Numbered from the stretch's first letter, positions 55,479 through 64,000 are shown. The stretch is 64,000 nt of DNA from Rhizobiales bacterium 62-17 (GCA_001898965.1 MKVW01000001.1:370822-434821), one strand, 5' to 3'. Numbers and translations are program-made. The notes: a model not told the origin generated them from the sequence alone.

Positions 55479-56645
55479 TCAGGACCAGAGCTTTTTCGTC
55501 GCGATATCCGCTCCCTCGCGCATCGCCTTGAACTTCTCCCAGATCACCGTGTCATGCACCTCGGTCTTGTAGAGTGCCTGCGAGGAGAAGCCGCAGTCGG
55601 CGCCCGCCATCACATTCTCGCGTCCGACCAGTTTGGCGAAGCGGATAAGGCGTTCGGCAATCAGTTCCGGATGTTCGACGATATTGCTGGCATGGGTGAT
55701 GACACCCGGGCACAGCACCATGCCATCGGGCACTTTGATCGTTTCGAACAGGTGATACTCATGTTCGTGGCGCGGGTTTGCCGCCTCGAAGCTGACGGAA
55801 CCCGCCTTGACCTTCAACACATAGCCGATGATTTCCGACAGAGCCGCCTCGTAGAGACGCGGGCCTTCGTTCACGCCATAACAGGTGTGATAGCGAACCC
55901 GCTCGGCCGGAATGCCCTTCAACGCCGCATTGGCCGCTTCGATGTAGATTTCCGCGCGTCGCTTCATCTGCTTTTCGTCGAGATCGGGCTCGACGAAAAT
56001 ATCGGGCAGGAACGGATCGTCGACCTGCAGCAGAACGCCGGAGTCGATGATGAGCTTATATTCCTTGTTCAGTTCGGCTGCGAGCGCGTGGAAATATTCT
56101 TCTTCGGTCTTGTAATATTCATTGATGCCGACGCCGGACGGCGCCGTGGCGGGCAGAAAGACGTGCTCGTCGGGAATGCCGGCGGCTTTTGCGGCCGCCT
56201 TGATGTTCTTGATGTCGCGCTGCACGGCAGCTTCGCCGCGATATTTCACCGGCCCGGTGCAAACGACAGGAACGATCGGCACGATCGTGCCGCCCATCAT
56301 CGCTTCCTTGAAGTATTGCTCATAATAAGCCGGAAAGGCTGCTACTTCCTTTTGGAAGATCAGCAGTTTCTGATTGGGTCGCGCCTCGAAGCCTTCTAAC
56401 CGCTCGCGGATATAGGTGAAGAAGCCGGGCTTGGAGAACTCGCCATCGGTGACGATGTCGATGCCGCAATCCACCTGCTTGCGCACGGAATCAGCCACCG
56501 ATTTGGCAATCAACGCGTCGAGGGCCTTCTCGTCATAAGGCTTGCCGGCGAATTTCTGCCGCATGAGATCGAGCAGGTCATGGGGGCGCGGCAGGCTGCC
56601 GATATGGGTGGTTTGAATGCGATCGGTATTTTGCTGCAGCGCCAT
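55479..56645 (-). CDS. MetE C-terminal-domain-like zinc methyltransferase
   Basis: A 388-residue stand-alone catalytic domain of the cobalamin-independent methionine synthase family. The zinc ligands are apparent as H253 and C255 (RYHTCYG), E287 (SFEAANPRH) and C351 (GADCGFSS). The N-terminal half of true MetE (about 750 residues) is absent. Such single-domain members include core methionine synthases and enzymes that use other thiols or small methyl donors (for example the epoxyalkane-coenzyme M transferase relatives). It heads a probable operon with a Liv-type importer, so the substrate may be imported. Activity is not assignable from sequence. Confidence 0.88.
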   Translation of the reverse strand: MALQQNTDRIQTTHIGSLPRPHDLLDLMRQKFAGKPYDEKALDALIAKSVADSVRKQVDCGIDIVTDGEFSKPGFFTYIRERLEGFEARPNQKLLIFQKEVAAFPAYYEQYFKEAMMGGTIVPIVPVVCTGPVKYRGEAAVQRDIKNIKAAAKAAGIPDEHVFLPATAPSGVGINEYYKTEEEYFHALAAELNKEYKLIIDSGVLLQVDDPFLPDIFVEPDLDEKQMKRRAEIYIEAANAALKGIPAERVRYHTCYGVNEGPRLYEAALSEIIGYVLKVKAGSVSFEAANPRHEHEYHLFETIKVPDGMVLCPGVITHASNIVEHPELIAERLIRFAKLVGRENVMAGADCGFSSQALYKTEVHDTVIWEKFKAMREGADIATKKLWS

Positions 56646-56740
56646 CTGCGTTCCTCCCAGAAGTTCTGATCAGCCGGAGCATGCCCTCACCGCCGGCGAC
56701 ATATGCAACGATAGGCATAAACGCCGATGGAAATCAACTT

Positions 56741-56758
56741 ACAAGGAGTGCTCCTTGT
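56741..56758. promoter_or_regulatory. candidate TetR operator upstream of MetE-like gene
   Basis: ACAAGGAG-TG-CTCCTTGT is a perfect 8+8 bp inverted repeat about 96 bp upstream of the MetE-like start and 48 bp after the tetR stop. The T-run after it on the plus strand could suggest a terminator, but no plus-strand gene ends nearby, so an operator for the adjacent TetR regulator is more likely. Confidence 0.55.
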
Positions 56759-56805
56759 TTTTGATTTTGATTGCCCGTTGAGTTGGGACGGGAACTCGCT
56801 TCAGC

Positions 56806-57477
56806 TCAACCTTTAAGGGCGCGACGCGTGGGCGCTTTCCTCGTGGTTGGGCGCGGTTGTATTCCAAGCTGTAAGGCGGTCGGTGCCAGATCGCGCAGGG
56901 CCGCGATCATAGCTTTGCGATCAACGGTGTAGGGCAGCCACGTGCTGACCACAAAGAAGCCGCGCATGGCATAATGGCTGATCTCGACGAATTGCCGCGC
57001 ATTGTCGGTTGGATAACCGGCGGCGCTCAATGTTTCCGTCCAGATGCGGTTAAGCGTGACGCGCGCCTTCTTCACCACCGGATTGACGACGGCGGCCAAT
57101 TCGCGGTCGGAACGACAGGCGATCATGATCTCCATCAGCGCCAAGAAGATCGGGCTGAAGAAGAAATGCTCGGAATCCAGAAGGAACTTCTCGATCGGAT
57201 CGCTGGTGTGATTGACCGTGCGCGACAGCCGTTCCGCATGATCGACGGCTTCGGCCATGGCGTGTTTGACGGCTGCGGCCATGAGATCGGCCTTACGGGG
57301 AAAATAATGTTCCTGCGCGCCGCGTGAGACGCCGGCTACGGCAGCGACCCGGCTGGCGCTGAAATTAGCATAACCGTCTTCCGCGAGGATTTGCATGGCG
57401 GCAGCCAGAATGGCGGCCTGTGTTTCGCTGCGTCGTTCAGCCTGCGTGCGTCGTTGTCTCGGAGCGGGTTGTTTCAT
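56806..57477 (-). CDS. TetR-family transcriptional regulator
   Basis: A 223-residue regulator. The DNA-binding part is AILAAAMQILAEDGYANFSASRVAAVAGVSRGAQEHYFPRKADLMAAAV. The start at 57477 (MKQPAPRQRRTQAERR) begins the basic arm; a longer frame to 57591 is unsupported. It is the gene before the MetE-like/Liv operon in the same direction, and divergent from the Bug-type binding protein at 57613, so it could control either. Confidence 0.92.
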   Translation of the reverse strand: MKQPAPRQRRTQAERRSETQAAILAAAMQILAEDGYANFSASRVAAVAGVSRGAQEHYFPRKADLMAAAVKHAMAEAVDHAERLSRTVNHTSDPIEKFLLDSEHFFFSPIFLALMEIMIACRSDRELAAVVNPVVKKARVTLNRIWTETLSAAGYPTDNARQFVEISHYAMRGFFVVSTWLPYTVDRKAMIAALRDLAPTALQLGIQPRPTTRKAPTRRALKG

Positions 57478-57612
57478 GCCAAAACCATGGGAGCCGAATG
57501 ATGTGTCATGGCTCCTGTTGTTCGATTTGTCCAGAACGCGCGAAAGCCGGCCTCGCTTCCTGGTGGGAAACGGACTAGGCTTCCCATGCAAAAAAGAGGG
57601 AGGGACGTCCGC

Positions 57613-58635
57613 ATGGCCGCGACAGGGCAGGGTAGGCTCGTGGGCTTTTGCACGAGCATGGTAAAACGATTGAGCGGAGGCGTTTTACTGGCCTCCGTCG
57701 TGATGGGCACGACGTCGGTTCGAGCGCAGTCAGATGCCGCCGCCTATCCCAACAAGCCGATCCGGGTGATCGTGCCGTTCGCGGCGGGTGGCGGCAATGA
57801 TATTTTCGCGCGTCTCGTCGGCGCGAAAGCCTCCGAGATCATGAACCAGCAATTGATCATCGAGAACCGGCCTGCCGCCGGTGGTCGCATGGCCGCCGAA
57901 TATGTCGCCACGCAGCCGGCGGATGGCTATACGCTGTTCGTCGGTGCCAGCGGCAACATGTCGATTGCCGCAGCCGTCTATCCCAATCTCGCTTATCATC
58001 CGACGAAAAATTTCGAACCGCTGACGACGATCGCCAGCTTTCCGATGGTGCTGATCGTCCCCACCACCTCGCCGATCAAATCGATCGCCGACCTCGTTGC
58101 TTATGCCAAGGCCAATCCGAACAAGTCGACCTACGGAACGACGTCGCCGGCTTTCACGATCACCACGGAACTACTCAAGCTCGAAACTGGCATGCCCGGT
58201 GTGCCGCTGCCGCTGAAGAGCAGCGCGGAAATGGTGCAATGCGTGAACCAGGAGTTCTGCCTGTTGGCGATCACCGATCCGCCGCCGGCTGTGCCGCAAG
58301 TGAAGGATGGCCGCGTCCGCGCTCTGGCCGTCACCGGTCCGCAACGCTCTCCGGAGCTGCCTGATGTTCCAACGACGGCGGAGGCGGGTGTGCCGCGCGT
58401 CAACACCATGCTGTGGTCGGGCGTATTGGCACCGGCCGGCACGCCGCCCGCGATCGTCAAGAAACTGGTCACGGTGTTTCAGCAAGCGGTGCGGGACAAG
58501 GAGGTGAGCAGCAAGCTACGCCTGCTTGGCGCCGAACCGGGTGCCATCTCTCCGGAAGAGTTTCGCAAGATTATCGATACCGATATTGCTGGCTTCAGTC
58601 AGATCGTGAAGGCGGCCAATCTGACGTTTCAATGA
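57613..58635 (+). CDS. Bug/TctC-family tripartite tricarboxylate binding protein
   Basis: About 340 residues. A signal-type segment (MVKRLSGGVLLASVVMGTTSVRAQ) precedes the Bug fold, opening with YPNKPIRVIVPFAAGGGNDIFARLVG. Downstream blocks are ENRPAAGGRMAAEYVATQPADGYTL and KDGRVRALAVTGPQRSPELPDVPTTAEAG. The ATG at 57613 has a GGGAGGG site; starts at 57586 and 57658 are in frame too. No TctA/TctB permeases are adjacent, which is normal for the expanded Bug families. Ligand is an organic acid or related small molecule. Confidence 0.9.
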   Translation: MAATGQGRLVGFCTSMVKRLSGGVLLASVVMGTTSVRAQSDAAAYPNKPIRVIVPFAAGGGNDIFARLVGAKASEIMNQQLIIENRPAAGGRMAAEYVATQPADGYTLFVGASGNMSIAAAVYPNLAYHPTKNFEPLTTIASFPMVLIVPTTSPIKSIADLVAYAKANPNKSTYGTTSPAFTITTELLKLETGMPGVPLPLKSSAEMVQCVNQEFCLLAITDPPPAVPQVKDGRVRALAVTGPQRSPELPDVPTTAEAGVPRVNTMLWSGVLAPAGTPPAIVKKLVTVFQQAVRDKEVSSKLRLLGAEPGAISPEEFRKIIDTDIAGFSQIVKAANLTFQ

Positions 58636-58806
58636 GTGCGGCCAGCCTGTGTGCTGCGCTCAAAGATGGCGCAGCCACTCCATCAATTTGTGGTGATGGC
58701 GTGGGAAAATGCGCAGGTGCGTCCGCTTGTGGATCAGGCAGCCCTAAAGAGCTGAATTTCGGTCGCATTTTTGCCTTGTTCGGGGTAACACGGTCTGGAA
58801 AGAAAG

Positions 58807-59223
58807 ATGAAGGTGCGACATATCGTGTGGACTGCAAAACAGAGCCTATGGATGCTGACGGCGGTGGTGCTGGTGAGCAGCCCTGCCTATTCCTTTGACG
58901 AGCGGATCAAGAAGGAGCTTTTGCGTCTCGAGCCGACCGCGCGTCTGGAGCAAGCTTGCGATACTCAGCTGATGTCGCAGATCAACAAGGAGCATAATCA
59001 GTTCCGCGTTGATAAGGTGATTGCCTACACCTTCTCTGATCCGTCCTACAAAGGCGATTCCATCAACGCGCCTGGTGCTTCGTTCCGCAGCCGAGGCGAT
59101 TGGTATCATCTGTCCTATCAGTGCCGGACGACTCCAACCCGTGTCGAGGTCAAGACCCTCACCTATGAGATCGGCGAGAAGGTCGAGCGGGACGACTGGA
59201 AAAAATATTCCCTCTACAATTGA
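58807..59223 (+). CDS. DUF930-family exported protein
   Basis: A 138-residue protein. A hydrophobic N-terminal segment (SLWMLTAVVLVSSPAYSF) acts as signal. The mature region KELLRLEPTARLEQACDTQLMSQINKEHNQFRVDKVIAYTFSDP matches DUF930, a Hyphomicrobiales family that often occurs in copper- or cell-wall-linked contexts without a defined role. Two Cys (ACDT and YQCR) could form a disulfide. Ends 8 bp from the convergent MgtC gene. Confidence 0.8.
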   Translation: MKVRHIVWTAKQSLWMLTAVVLVSSPAYSFDERIKKELLRLEPTARLEQACDTQLMSQINKEHNQFRVDKVIAYTFSDPSYKGDSINAPGASFRSRGDWYHLSYQCRTTPTRVEVKTLTYEIGEKVERDDWKKYSLYN

Positions 59224-59231
59224 ACCTGGCA

Positions 59232-59957
59232 TCACACCGACGTGACACTGCGCACGTCTGGCACAGCCGCGAGCAGGCGGACGACTTCACGCAGGTCCGC
59301 CGCCGGCATCCGATGCAATCGGATCTGGATCTGGTCACTGGCGCCATCTTCGCTCGGCACGGAAACGAAGCTCACCATTCGTGTCGATCGATAGCCCAGG
59401 GTATCGCGCACCAAATCGTAGGAGAGGGCGCGAGGAGCGGCGAAAATATCCAATTGATGTACTTCATTGCGATGCTGCAGCCATTCTTCCAGCGGTTTGA
59501 CGCCAGCCAGGATGATCAGCACGATGAGTGTCGCGGCCGTTGCACCGATATAGAGCCCACCACCAACCGCAAGGCCGATGGCGGCCACGGTCCATAGGCT
59601 GGCCGCTGTGGTCAGCCCGCGAACGATCTCGCCACGCAGCAAGATGCAGCCGGCGCCGACGAAGCCGATGCCGGAGACGACCTGCGCAGCAATCCGCGAT
59701 GGATCGAGAACGATGTTCTGGCCGCCCAAGATGTCGGCGAAGCCAAAGGCCGAGACGATCATCACCAGGCACGAGCCGACCGAAACCAGCATATGGGTGC
59801 GCAGGCCCGCGGCCCAGGCGAGCCGTTCCCGTTCGATGCCGATGAGACTGCCGAGGATGGCGGCGATGAACAGCCGCAGGACGAATTCCCACTGCGTCAG
59901 CGCGCCGGGTCCCACGGGCGCTTGCGCGAGCGAGTCGAGGATCTGGCCAAGGTGCAT
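59232..59957 (-). CDS. MgtC/SapB family membrane protein
   Basis: A 241-residue protein. About five helices occupy the N-terminal two thirds, with the family hallmark FIAAILGSLIGIERERLAWAAGLRTHMLVSVGSCLVM and GIGFVGAGCILLRGEIVRGLTTAASLW. A cytoplasmic domain follows. A GGAGG site precedes the ATG at 59957; the longer frame to 60068 is unsupported. MgtC-like proteins affect growth at low magnesium and ATP-synthase activity. It shares direction with the antiporter gene at 60075. Confidence 0.9.
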   Translation of the reverse strand: MHLGQILDSLAQAPVGPGALTQWEFVLRLFIAAILGSLIGIERERLAWAAGLRTHMLVSVGSCLVMIVSAFGFADILGGQNIVLDPSRIAAQVVSGIGFVGAGCILLRGEIVRGLTTAASLWTVAAIGLAVGGGLYIGATAATLIVLIILAGVKPLEEWLQHRNEVHQLDIFAAPRALSYDLVRDTLGYRSTRMVSFVSVPSEDGASDQIQIRLHRMPAADLREVVRLLAAVPDVRSVTSV

Positions 59958-60074
59958 CGGCGGACCTCCAATGAGGGATGAAACGAAGTCTGGCGAGGCG
60001 GAACAGAAATAAATAGCGGAGCTTGGCCTCGTCGTCACCTTTCGCTCATCGCATAGGCGCAATGCCAAGAGCGT

Positions 60075-61706
60075 TCATCTCGCCTTGCGCTGCACGGTCA
60101 GCGCTTGTTGCATGGTAATCTCGGTCATGATGGCGCGCATGGTGTTGTCGTTGATCTTCTTGTCGCGCATCAATTGCGCCAGTGCGGCGGTTTCGGCTTC
60201 AAGCGCGGCTTCGCGCATTTCGGTGATGACCGGAATGAGGTGGTGCGAGGGTTGTTCATCGGCCTCGCCGGCGATGACATATTGCCGATAGATATTGATC
60301 AACTGATTGGCGACGGCTTGCCGGATGGCGGCTTTCTCGCTGTCGCCCTGGCTCTCGTCGACCATCTGTTCGATGCGTGCGATGGCGGCTTCCGCCGCCG
60401 TGACGCGCGCCAGCCGCTCTTCATTGGCGACGACATCCTCCCTGTCCAATGGAATGCCACGGGCCACGAAGGGCAGGGTGGCACTGGCGATCAGGATGGA
60501 GCAGATGATGACGCCGGCGGCGATGAAGATGACGAGATCGCGCGCCGGGAAAGGCGAGCCGTTGGGCAGGGCCAGCGGCAGCGACAGAATACCGGCCAAA
60601 GTGATCGCACCGCGCACACCCGCCAGCGACATGACGATCTTGATGCGCATGCTTGCCCGCCGGCGCGTTTTGCCACGCAACCGCGCGACCAGGCTGCGCA
60701 TCAGCGAACCCCAGTTGATCCAGGCGAAGCGGATGGCCAGCAGGATGAGGGTGAGAAGGAAGACCGCCACCATCGGTTCGGCGACCGAACCATAGAGCGA
60801 GAGTTCCGCCGGCGTTTTGCGGAGAATTTCGGGGAGCTGCAAACCAAGCAGCAGGAACACCCCGCCGTTGAAGACGAAGGAAATCACCTCGATCAGTGAC
60901 ATGTTCTGAAGGCGGGCCGGGACGCTGAGAGAGCCGAACAGGCCCGACGCACTGATGTAGAGCCCGGCGATCACGGCAGCCAAAATACCCGAAGCATGGA
61001 AATGTTCGGCCAGAAGATAAGCAGCGAAGGGCAGCAGGATCAGGATCAGCACTTCGACTTCGGAACGGACGTCGCCGAGTTTGGCGACCAGCCGCAGCAG
61101 TTTCGCCGTCACCACCAGCATCACGCCGCCGCACAACACGCCGCCGATCACCACGGCAATGAAGGAGAGCGCGGTATCCGCGGCCGAGAACTGCCCGGTC
61201 AGCGCGGCGGCGACCGCGAAGCGGAAGATGACCAGGCCCGTCGCATCGTTGAGCAACGACTCGCCCTCCAGCACGTGCATGACATAGCTAGGCACCAGGT
61301 TCTTGTTAATGATCGAACCGACGGCGACCGCATCGGTGGGTGCTAAAACCGAGGCGAGCGCGAAGGCGACGGGCAGGGGAACGGCCGGGATCAGCCAGTT
61401 CAACGCAAAGCCGAAGACCAGGATGGTGAGAAACACCAAGCCGAAGGCGAGGCCGAGGATCGGCCCCTTGAGTTCATCGAATTCCCGCTTGGGAGCCAGA
61501 ACGCCGTCGATGAACAACAGCGGCGGCACAAACACCAGCATGAAGATTTCAGGATTCATCTGCACCTGCAAACCGTCAGTCGGCCAGGCGAGCAGCACGC
61601 CCAGCACGATCTGGATGATCGGCAAAGGGATCGGCAGGAAGCGGACGATCACGCCCGACAAAGCGACCAGCACGAGAAGCAGAAGAATGAAGGTGGCAGT
61701 GGCCAA
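60075..61706 (-). CDS. CPA1-type Na+/H+ antiporter
   Basis: A 543-residue membrane protein. Twelve or so helices are followed by a C-terminal cytoplasmic helical region (VTAAEAAIARIEQMVDESQGDSEKAAIRQAVANQL). The conserved ion-site motif is the LAPTDAVAVGSI stretch, with GESLLNDATGLVIFRF and the LAGVRGAITLAGILSLPL loop, matching NhaP/YjcE-like exchangers. It likely exports Na+ or K+ for pH and salt control. Its stop lies 118 bp upstream of the MgtC-like start. Confidence 0.93.
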   Translation of the reverse strand: MATATFILLLLVLVALSGVIVRFLPIPLPIIQIVLGVLLAWPTDGLQVQMNPEIFMLVFVPPLLFIDGVLAPKREFDELKGPILGLAFGLVFLTILVFGFALNWLIPAVPLPVAFALASVLAPTDAVAVGSIINKNLVPSYVMHVLEGESLLNDATGLVIFRFAVAAALTGQFSAADTALSFIAVVIGGVLCGGVMLVVTAKLLRLVAKLGDVRSEVEVLILILLPFAAYLLAEHFHASGILAAVIAGLYISASGLFGSLSVPARLQNMSLIEVISFVFNGGVFLLLGLQLPEILRKTPAELSLYGSVAEPMVAVFLLTLILLAIRFAWINWGSLMRSLVARLRGKTRRRASMRIKIVMSLAGVRGAITLAGILSLPLALPNGSPFPARDLVIFIAAGVIICSILIASATLPFVARGIPLDREDVVANEERLARVTAAEAAIARIEQMVDESQGDSEKAAIRQAVANQLINIYRQYVIAGEADEQPSHHLIPVITEMREAALEAETAALAQLMRDKKINDNTMRAIMTEITMQQALTVQRKAR

Positions 61707-61809
61707 AGGCGCAGCTTTCGAAAAGGGAGTGCCGCCATAGGGCAGCTAATCCTGACATTGTTGTGAAATTTGGCGCCCTGATCCAGCCTCAGTTGCGAGC
61801 GCTCGCCGA

Positions 61810-62424
61810 TCAGGCCCGCAAGAGCCGGGCGAACAAGGCGGACAAGGGGCGCGCGATCGCCTCCGGATCGCGTCCACCTGCCGCGATGGCGTCATCCACG
61901 GCGCCATGCATGCCGTCAAAAAAGATCAGGGCGGTCATACGGGTGTCGGGCAGGGTCCAAGCGCCAGCTTTTTCGCCCGCTTCGAGCACGGCGACGAGCT
62001 GTGCAAGCACCGTGTCCTTCTCCTGTGATTGGCGGCGGCTGTGCGTGAAATCGTGGAAGACCACGTCATGCAGTTCGTAATTGGCCAGATAGGTCGCGAC
62101 AGCGCCGCGAAGCCAGGCGGTGATCCGCGCCGGATGATCGTCGGGCGGACAAGCTGTGATCGCCGTCGCCACCCGATCGACGAAGCCGCGCGAGAAGCGC
62201 TCCCGCAGCGCCAGGATGACGTCGGTCTTGGTGGGGAAGTAATGGTAGAACGTGCCCTTGGCGACGCCTGCGCGGCCGACGATATCGTCCACGGTCGTCG
62301 CTTCGATGCCCTTGCCGACGAAGAGATCAGCGGCGGCAGTCAGCAGATCGTCCATCCGCACTTCCGCGGGCAGGACACGCCGCTTGCGGGGCTGCCGGGT
62401 CGCTGATTCTGTTTTCATCACCAT
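61810..62424 (-). CDS. TetR-family transcriptional regulator
   Basis: A 204-residue regulator with the helix-turn-helix ADLFVGKGIEATTVDDIVGRAGVAKGTFYHYFPTKTDVILAL. It is divergent from the MFS efflux gene, with a perfect palindromic operator between them. This is the standard repressor-pump pair. The start at 62424 may instead be the ATG at 62418. Confidence 0.93.
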   Translation of the reverse strand: MVMKTESATRQPRKRRVLPAEVRMDDLLTAAADLFVGKGIEATTVDDIVGRAGVAKGTFYHYFPTKTDVILALRERFSRGFVDRVATAITACPPDDHPARITAWLRGAVATYLANYELHDVVFHDFTHSRRQSQEKDTVLAQLVAVLEAGEKAGAWTLPDTRMTALIFFDGMHGAVDDAIAAGGRDPEAIARPLSALFARLLRA

Positions 62425-62501
62425 CGGGCAAACCTATTTTCCCTTCCGACTGATAGTCAATAGTCGATATTTAGAATTATTTTCAAATAGATAATATAAT
62501 T

Positions 62502-62516
62502 GACCGACGGTCGGTC
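62502..62516. promoter_or_regulatory. TetR operator before the MFS efflux gene
   Basis: GACCGAC-G-GTCGGTC is a perfect 7+7 bp inverted repeat with a single-base centre, ending about 43 bp before the MFS start at 62560 and directly after an AT-rich stretch. GACCGAC-type palindromes are common sites of TetR repressors of drug pumps. Confidence 0.8.
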
Positions 62517-62559
62517 TATGCCTATGGAGGATGGATCGCAGGCAAATGGGAAGGCCGTC

Positions 62560-64000
62560 ATGTCGCCCTCGCGCAAGAAGCTGGTTCTCGCCGCCGTCTA
62601 TCTCGGCACGCTCATGGCCTCGTTGGCGATTAGCATCGTCACCGTGGCGCTGCCGGCCATTCAGACCGCCCTCAAGGTCGATTTCTCGGGTCTGCAATGG
62701 GTGGTCGGCGCCTATGCTCTGTGCCTCTCGGCTTTCATGCTGTCGGCGGGTCCGCTCAGCGATCGCTATGGCCGCAAGCGCGTGTGGCTCGTCGGTGTGG
62801 CGCTGTTCATCTTGGGCTCGGCGGTCTGTGCCGCCGCACCATCGCTTCCTGTCCTCATCGCCGGCTCGGCCCTTCAGGGCGTGGCCGGAGCGGTGGTCAT
62901 CCCCGGCTCGCTGTCGATCCTCACCCAGGCCTTTCCGGATCCGCACGAGCGCGCCCACGTCATCGGCGGCTGGTCGTCCTTCAGCGGCATCGCGCTCATC
63001 GTCGATCCGATCCTCGGCGGGCTGTTGGTCGACCATGTCAGTTGGCGCAGCATCTTCCTCATCAACCTGCCTTTGGGCGCTTTGACCTTGGCGATCGGCT
63101 TTGGCGGATTGCAGGAAAGCGCCGATCCGGATCAGGCCTCGTTCGATCCGATCGGTCAGATATTGAGCGTGCTCTGCCTCGGCGCATTGGCCTATGCGCT
63201 GATTGGCGCCGGGCAAGTGGGATGGATGGCATTTTCAACGCTGTTGGCTTTGGTCGTCGCTGTCGCGGCATTGCTGCTCTTTGTCATCGTCGAGAACCGT
63301 GTGGCGCGGCCGCTTCTGCCGTTGCGCCTGTTTCGTGATCGCACCTACGCCAGCGTCAGTTTCGCTTCGTTCGTGCTGGGCTTTTCCGGCTACAGCAGCC
63401 TGTTCCTGTTCTCGATCTTTCTGCAACAGGCGCAAGGATGGTCGGCAACGCAGGCCGGCTGGCGCATGGTGCCGGTGTTCCTGGCCATGGCGGCCACGGC
63501 CTCGCGATTTGGCCCTCTGGCGCAGCGTTATGGCATGCGCCGCCTGATGATCTACGGCTATGTCGGGCTTGGCGCGTCGATGCTGGCGCTGGCCTCGTTC
63601 ACACCGCAGACGCCCTATGTGGTTGTGGCCTGTTTCTTTACAGTGCTCGGCGTCGGTCTCGGGCTTGCCGTGCCGGCCACAGGCGCTGCGGCCATGGCGG
63701 CAGTACCTCGTGCCGTCAGCGGCTCGGCTTCGGCGACATTGAATGCCCTGCGCCAAAGCGGCATGACGATCGGCATTGCGCTCTTGGGCACGGTCATGGG
63801 TTCGCGCGCCATCTCGGCCATGAGCGGTGCCTTGTCGGAAGCCCGTGTGGCCGACGCTGCGACCCTCGCGGGCCTGGCGGTGCGGCGCCATGAAATGCCC
63901 GCCGGTCTCGCGCTCGCACCAGACCTCTTCAAGCCCATGCTCGCCAGTGCCTTTGCCCAAGGCTTCTCCAGCGCCGCCATCTGCGCCGGCTTGTTCGGTC
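62560..64000 (+). CDS. DHA2-type MFS multidrug efflux transporter, 3' end missing
   Basis: 480 residues are visible; the gene runs off the window. The N terminus has VYLGTLMASLAISIVTVALPAIQTAL and the loop motif GPLSDRYGRKRVWLVG. The helix-5 motif C is represented by GSLSILTQAF and nearby. The long reading frame has at least 12 helices so far, consistent with the 14-helix EmrB/QacA group. The ATG at 62560 follows a GGGAAGG site; ATGs at 62518 and 62524 are in frame but sit next to the operator. Likely exports hydrophobic toxic compounds under TetR control. Confidence 0.92.
   Translation, partial: MSPSRKKLVLAAVYLGTLMASLAISIVTVALPAIQTALKVDFSGLQWVVGAYALCLSAFMLSAGPLSDRYGRKRVWLVGVALFILGSAVCAAAPSLPVLIAGSALQGVAGAVVIPGSLSILTQAFPDPHERAHVIGGWSSFSGIALIVDPILGGLLVDHVSWRSIFLINLPLGALTLAIGFGGLQESADPDQASFDPIGQILSVLCLGALAYALIGAGQVGWMAFSTLLALVVAVAALLLFVIVENRVARPLLPLRLFRDRTYASVSFASFVLGFSGYSSLFLFSIFLQQAQGWSATQAGWRMVPVFLAMAATASRFGPLAQRYGMRRLMIYGYVGLGASMLALASFTPQTPYVVVACFFTVLGVGLGLAVPATGAAAMAAVPRAVSGSASATLNALRQSGMTIGIALLGTVMGSRAISAMSGALSEARVADAATLAGLAVRRHEMPAGLALAPDLFKPMLASAFAQGFSSAAICAGLFG

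Noticed and set aside
55152..56399. A 415-codon plus-strand frame opposite the MetE-like gene
   Set aside because: It is a shadow of the GC-rich coding strand; the minus-strand frame carries conserved zinc ligands.

Overview
This 64 kb window is chromosomal DNA from a GC-rich alphaproteobacterium. It most likely belongs to the Hyphomicrobiales (Rhizobiales), genus not determinable. Supporting signs are a DUF2865-type secreted protein, a DUF930-type protein, a CreA homologue, the infA-maf-yacG order, many solute-binding-protein transporters, and small palindromic repeats of the style seen in this order. I saw no rRNA gene, tRNA, CRISPR array, transposase or phage gene. The window starts inside a Gln-rich gene and ends inside an MFS efflux gene.

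Layout. 1-3.4 kb: tail of a repetitive Gln-rich protein, an XRE regulator divergent from a methyltransferase, and a 3-hydroxyisobutyrate-dehydrogenase-like enzyme. 3.7-9.9 kb: a TRAP transporter (binding protein convergent to its two permease genes), a DMT exporter, moaA and an L,D-transpeptidase. 10-15 kb: a YeeE/YedE sulfur-compound transporter, NAD synthetase and an MscS channel. 14.9-19.8 kb: accessory oxidative genes (TauD/TfdA dioxygenase, secreted intradiol dioxygenase, two-module VOC protein, a PNPOx-fold protein, a GST) with hairpin repeats and a MITE-like element. 19.9-27.5 kb: two LysR regulators, an MFS transporter, a Tad-type vWA protein, a DUF2865 protein, CreA, and a divergent MarR/NTF2-fold pair. 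28-31.5 kb: a tightly coupled cysS-GNAT-cimA operon. 31.5-34.1 kb: an arsenic island (acr3, arsC, arsR and a divergent Cys-tailed protein sharing one operator). 34.2-39.8 kb: a LOG-type enzyme, a LysM protein, an ATM1/HMT1-type ABC exporter and a NitT/TauT-type binding protein. 40-41.6 kb: a phytoene-desaturase-like flavoprotein. 41.8-44.7 kb: housekeeping genes psd-pssA, infA, maf, yacG. 44.6-50.9 kb: two flavin monooxygenases, an oligopeptide-type binding protein, an extradiol-type VOC dioxygenase and a LysR regulator, resembling an aromatic degradation locus. 50.9-57.5 kb: a complete Liv-type ABC importer downstream of a MetE-like zinc methyltransferase, with a TetR gene. 57.6-64 kb: a Bug/TctC binding protein, a DUF930 protein, an MgtC-like protein, a CPA1 antiporter, and a TetR gene divergent from an MFS efflux pump.

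The window reads as a soil or rhizosphere heterotroph genome: housekeeping blocks separated by many small regulator-plus-catabolic or regulator-plus-efflux modules. Several divergent pairs have clear inverted-repeat operators. The best candidates for something undescribed are a structured 486-bp noncoding region carrying a 17-nt match to the 3' end of 16S rRNA (the anti-Shine-Dalgarno end), the MetE-like/Liv transporter unit, and two related 120-130 bp MITE-like elements.
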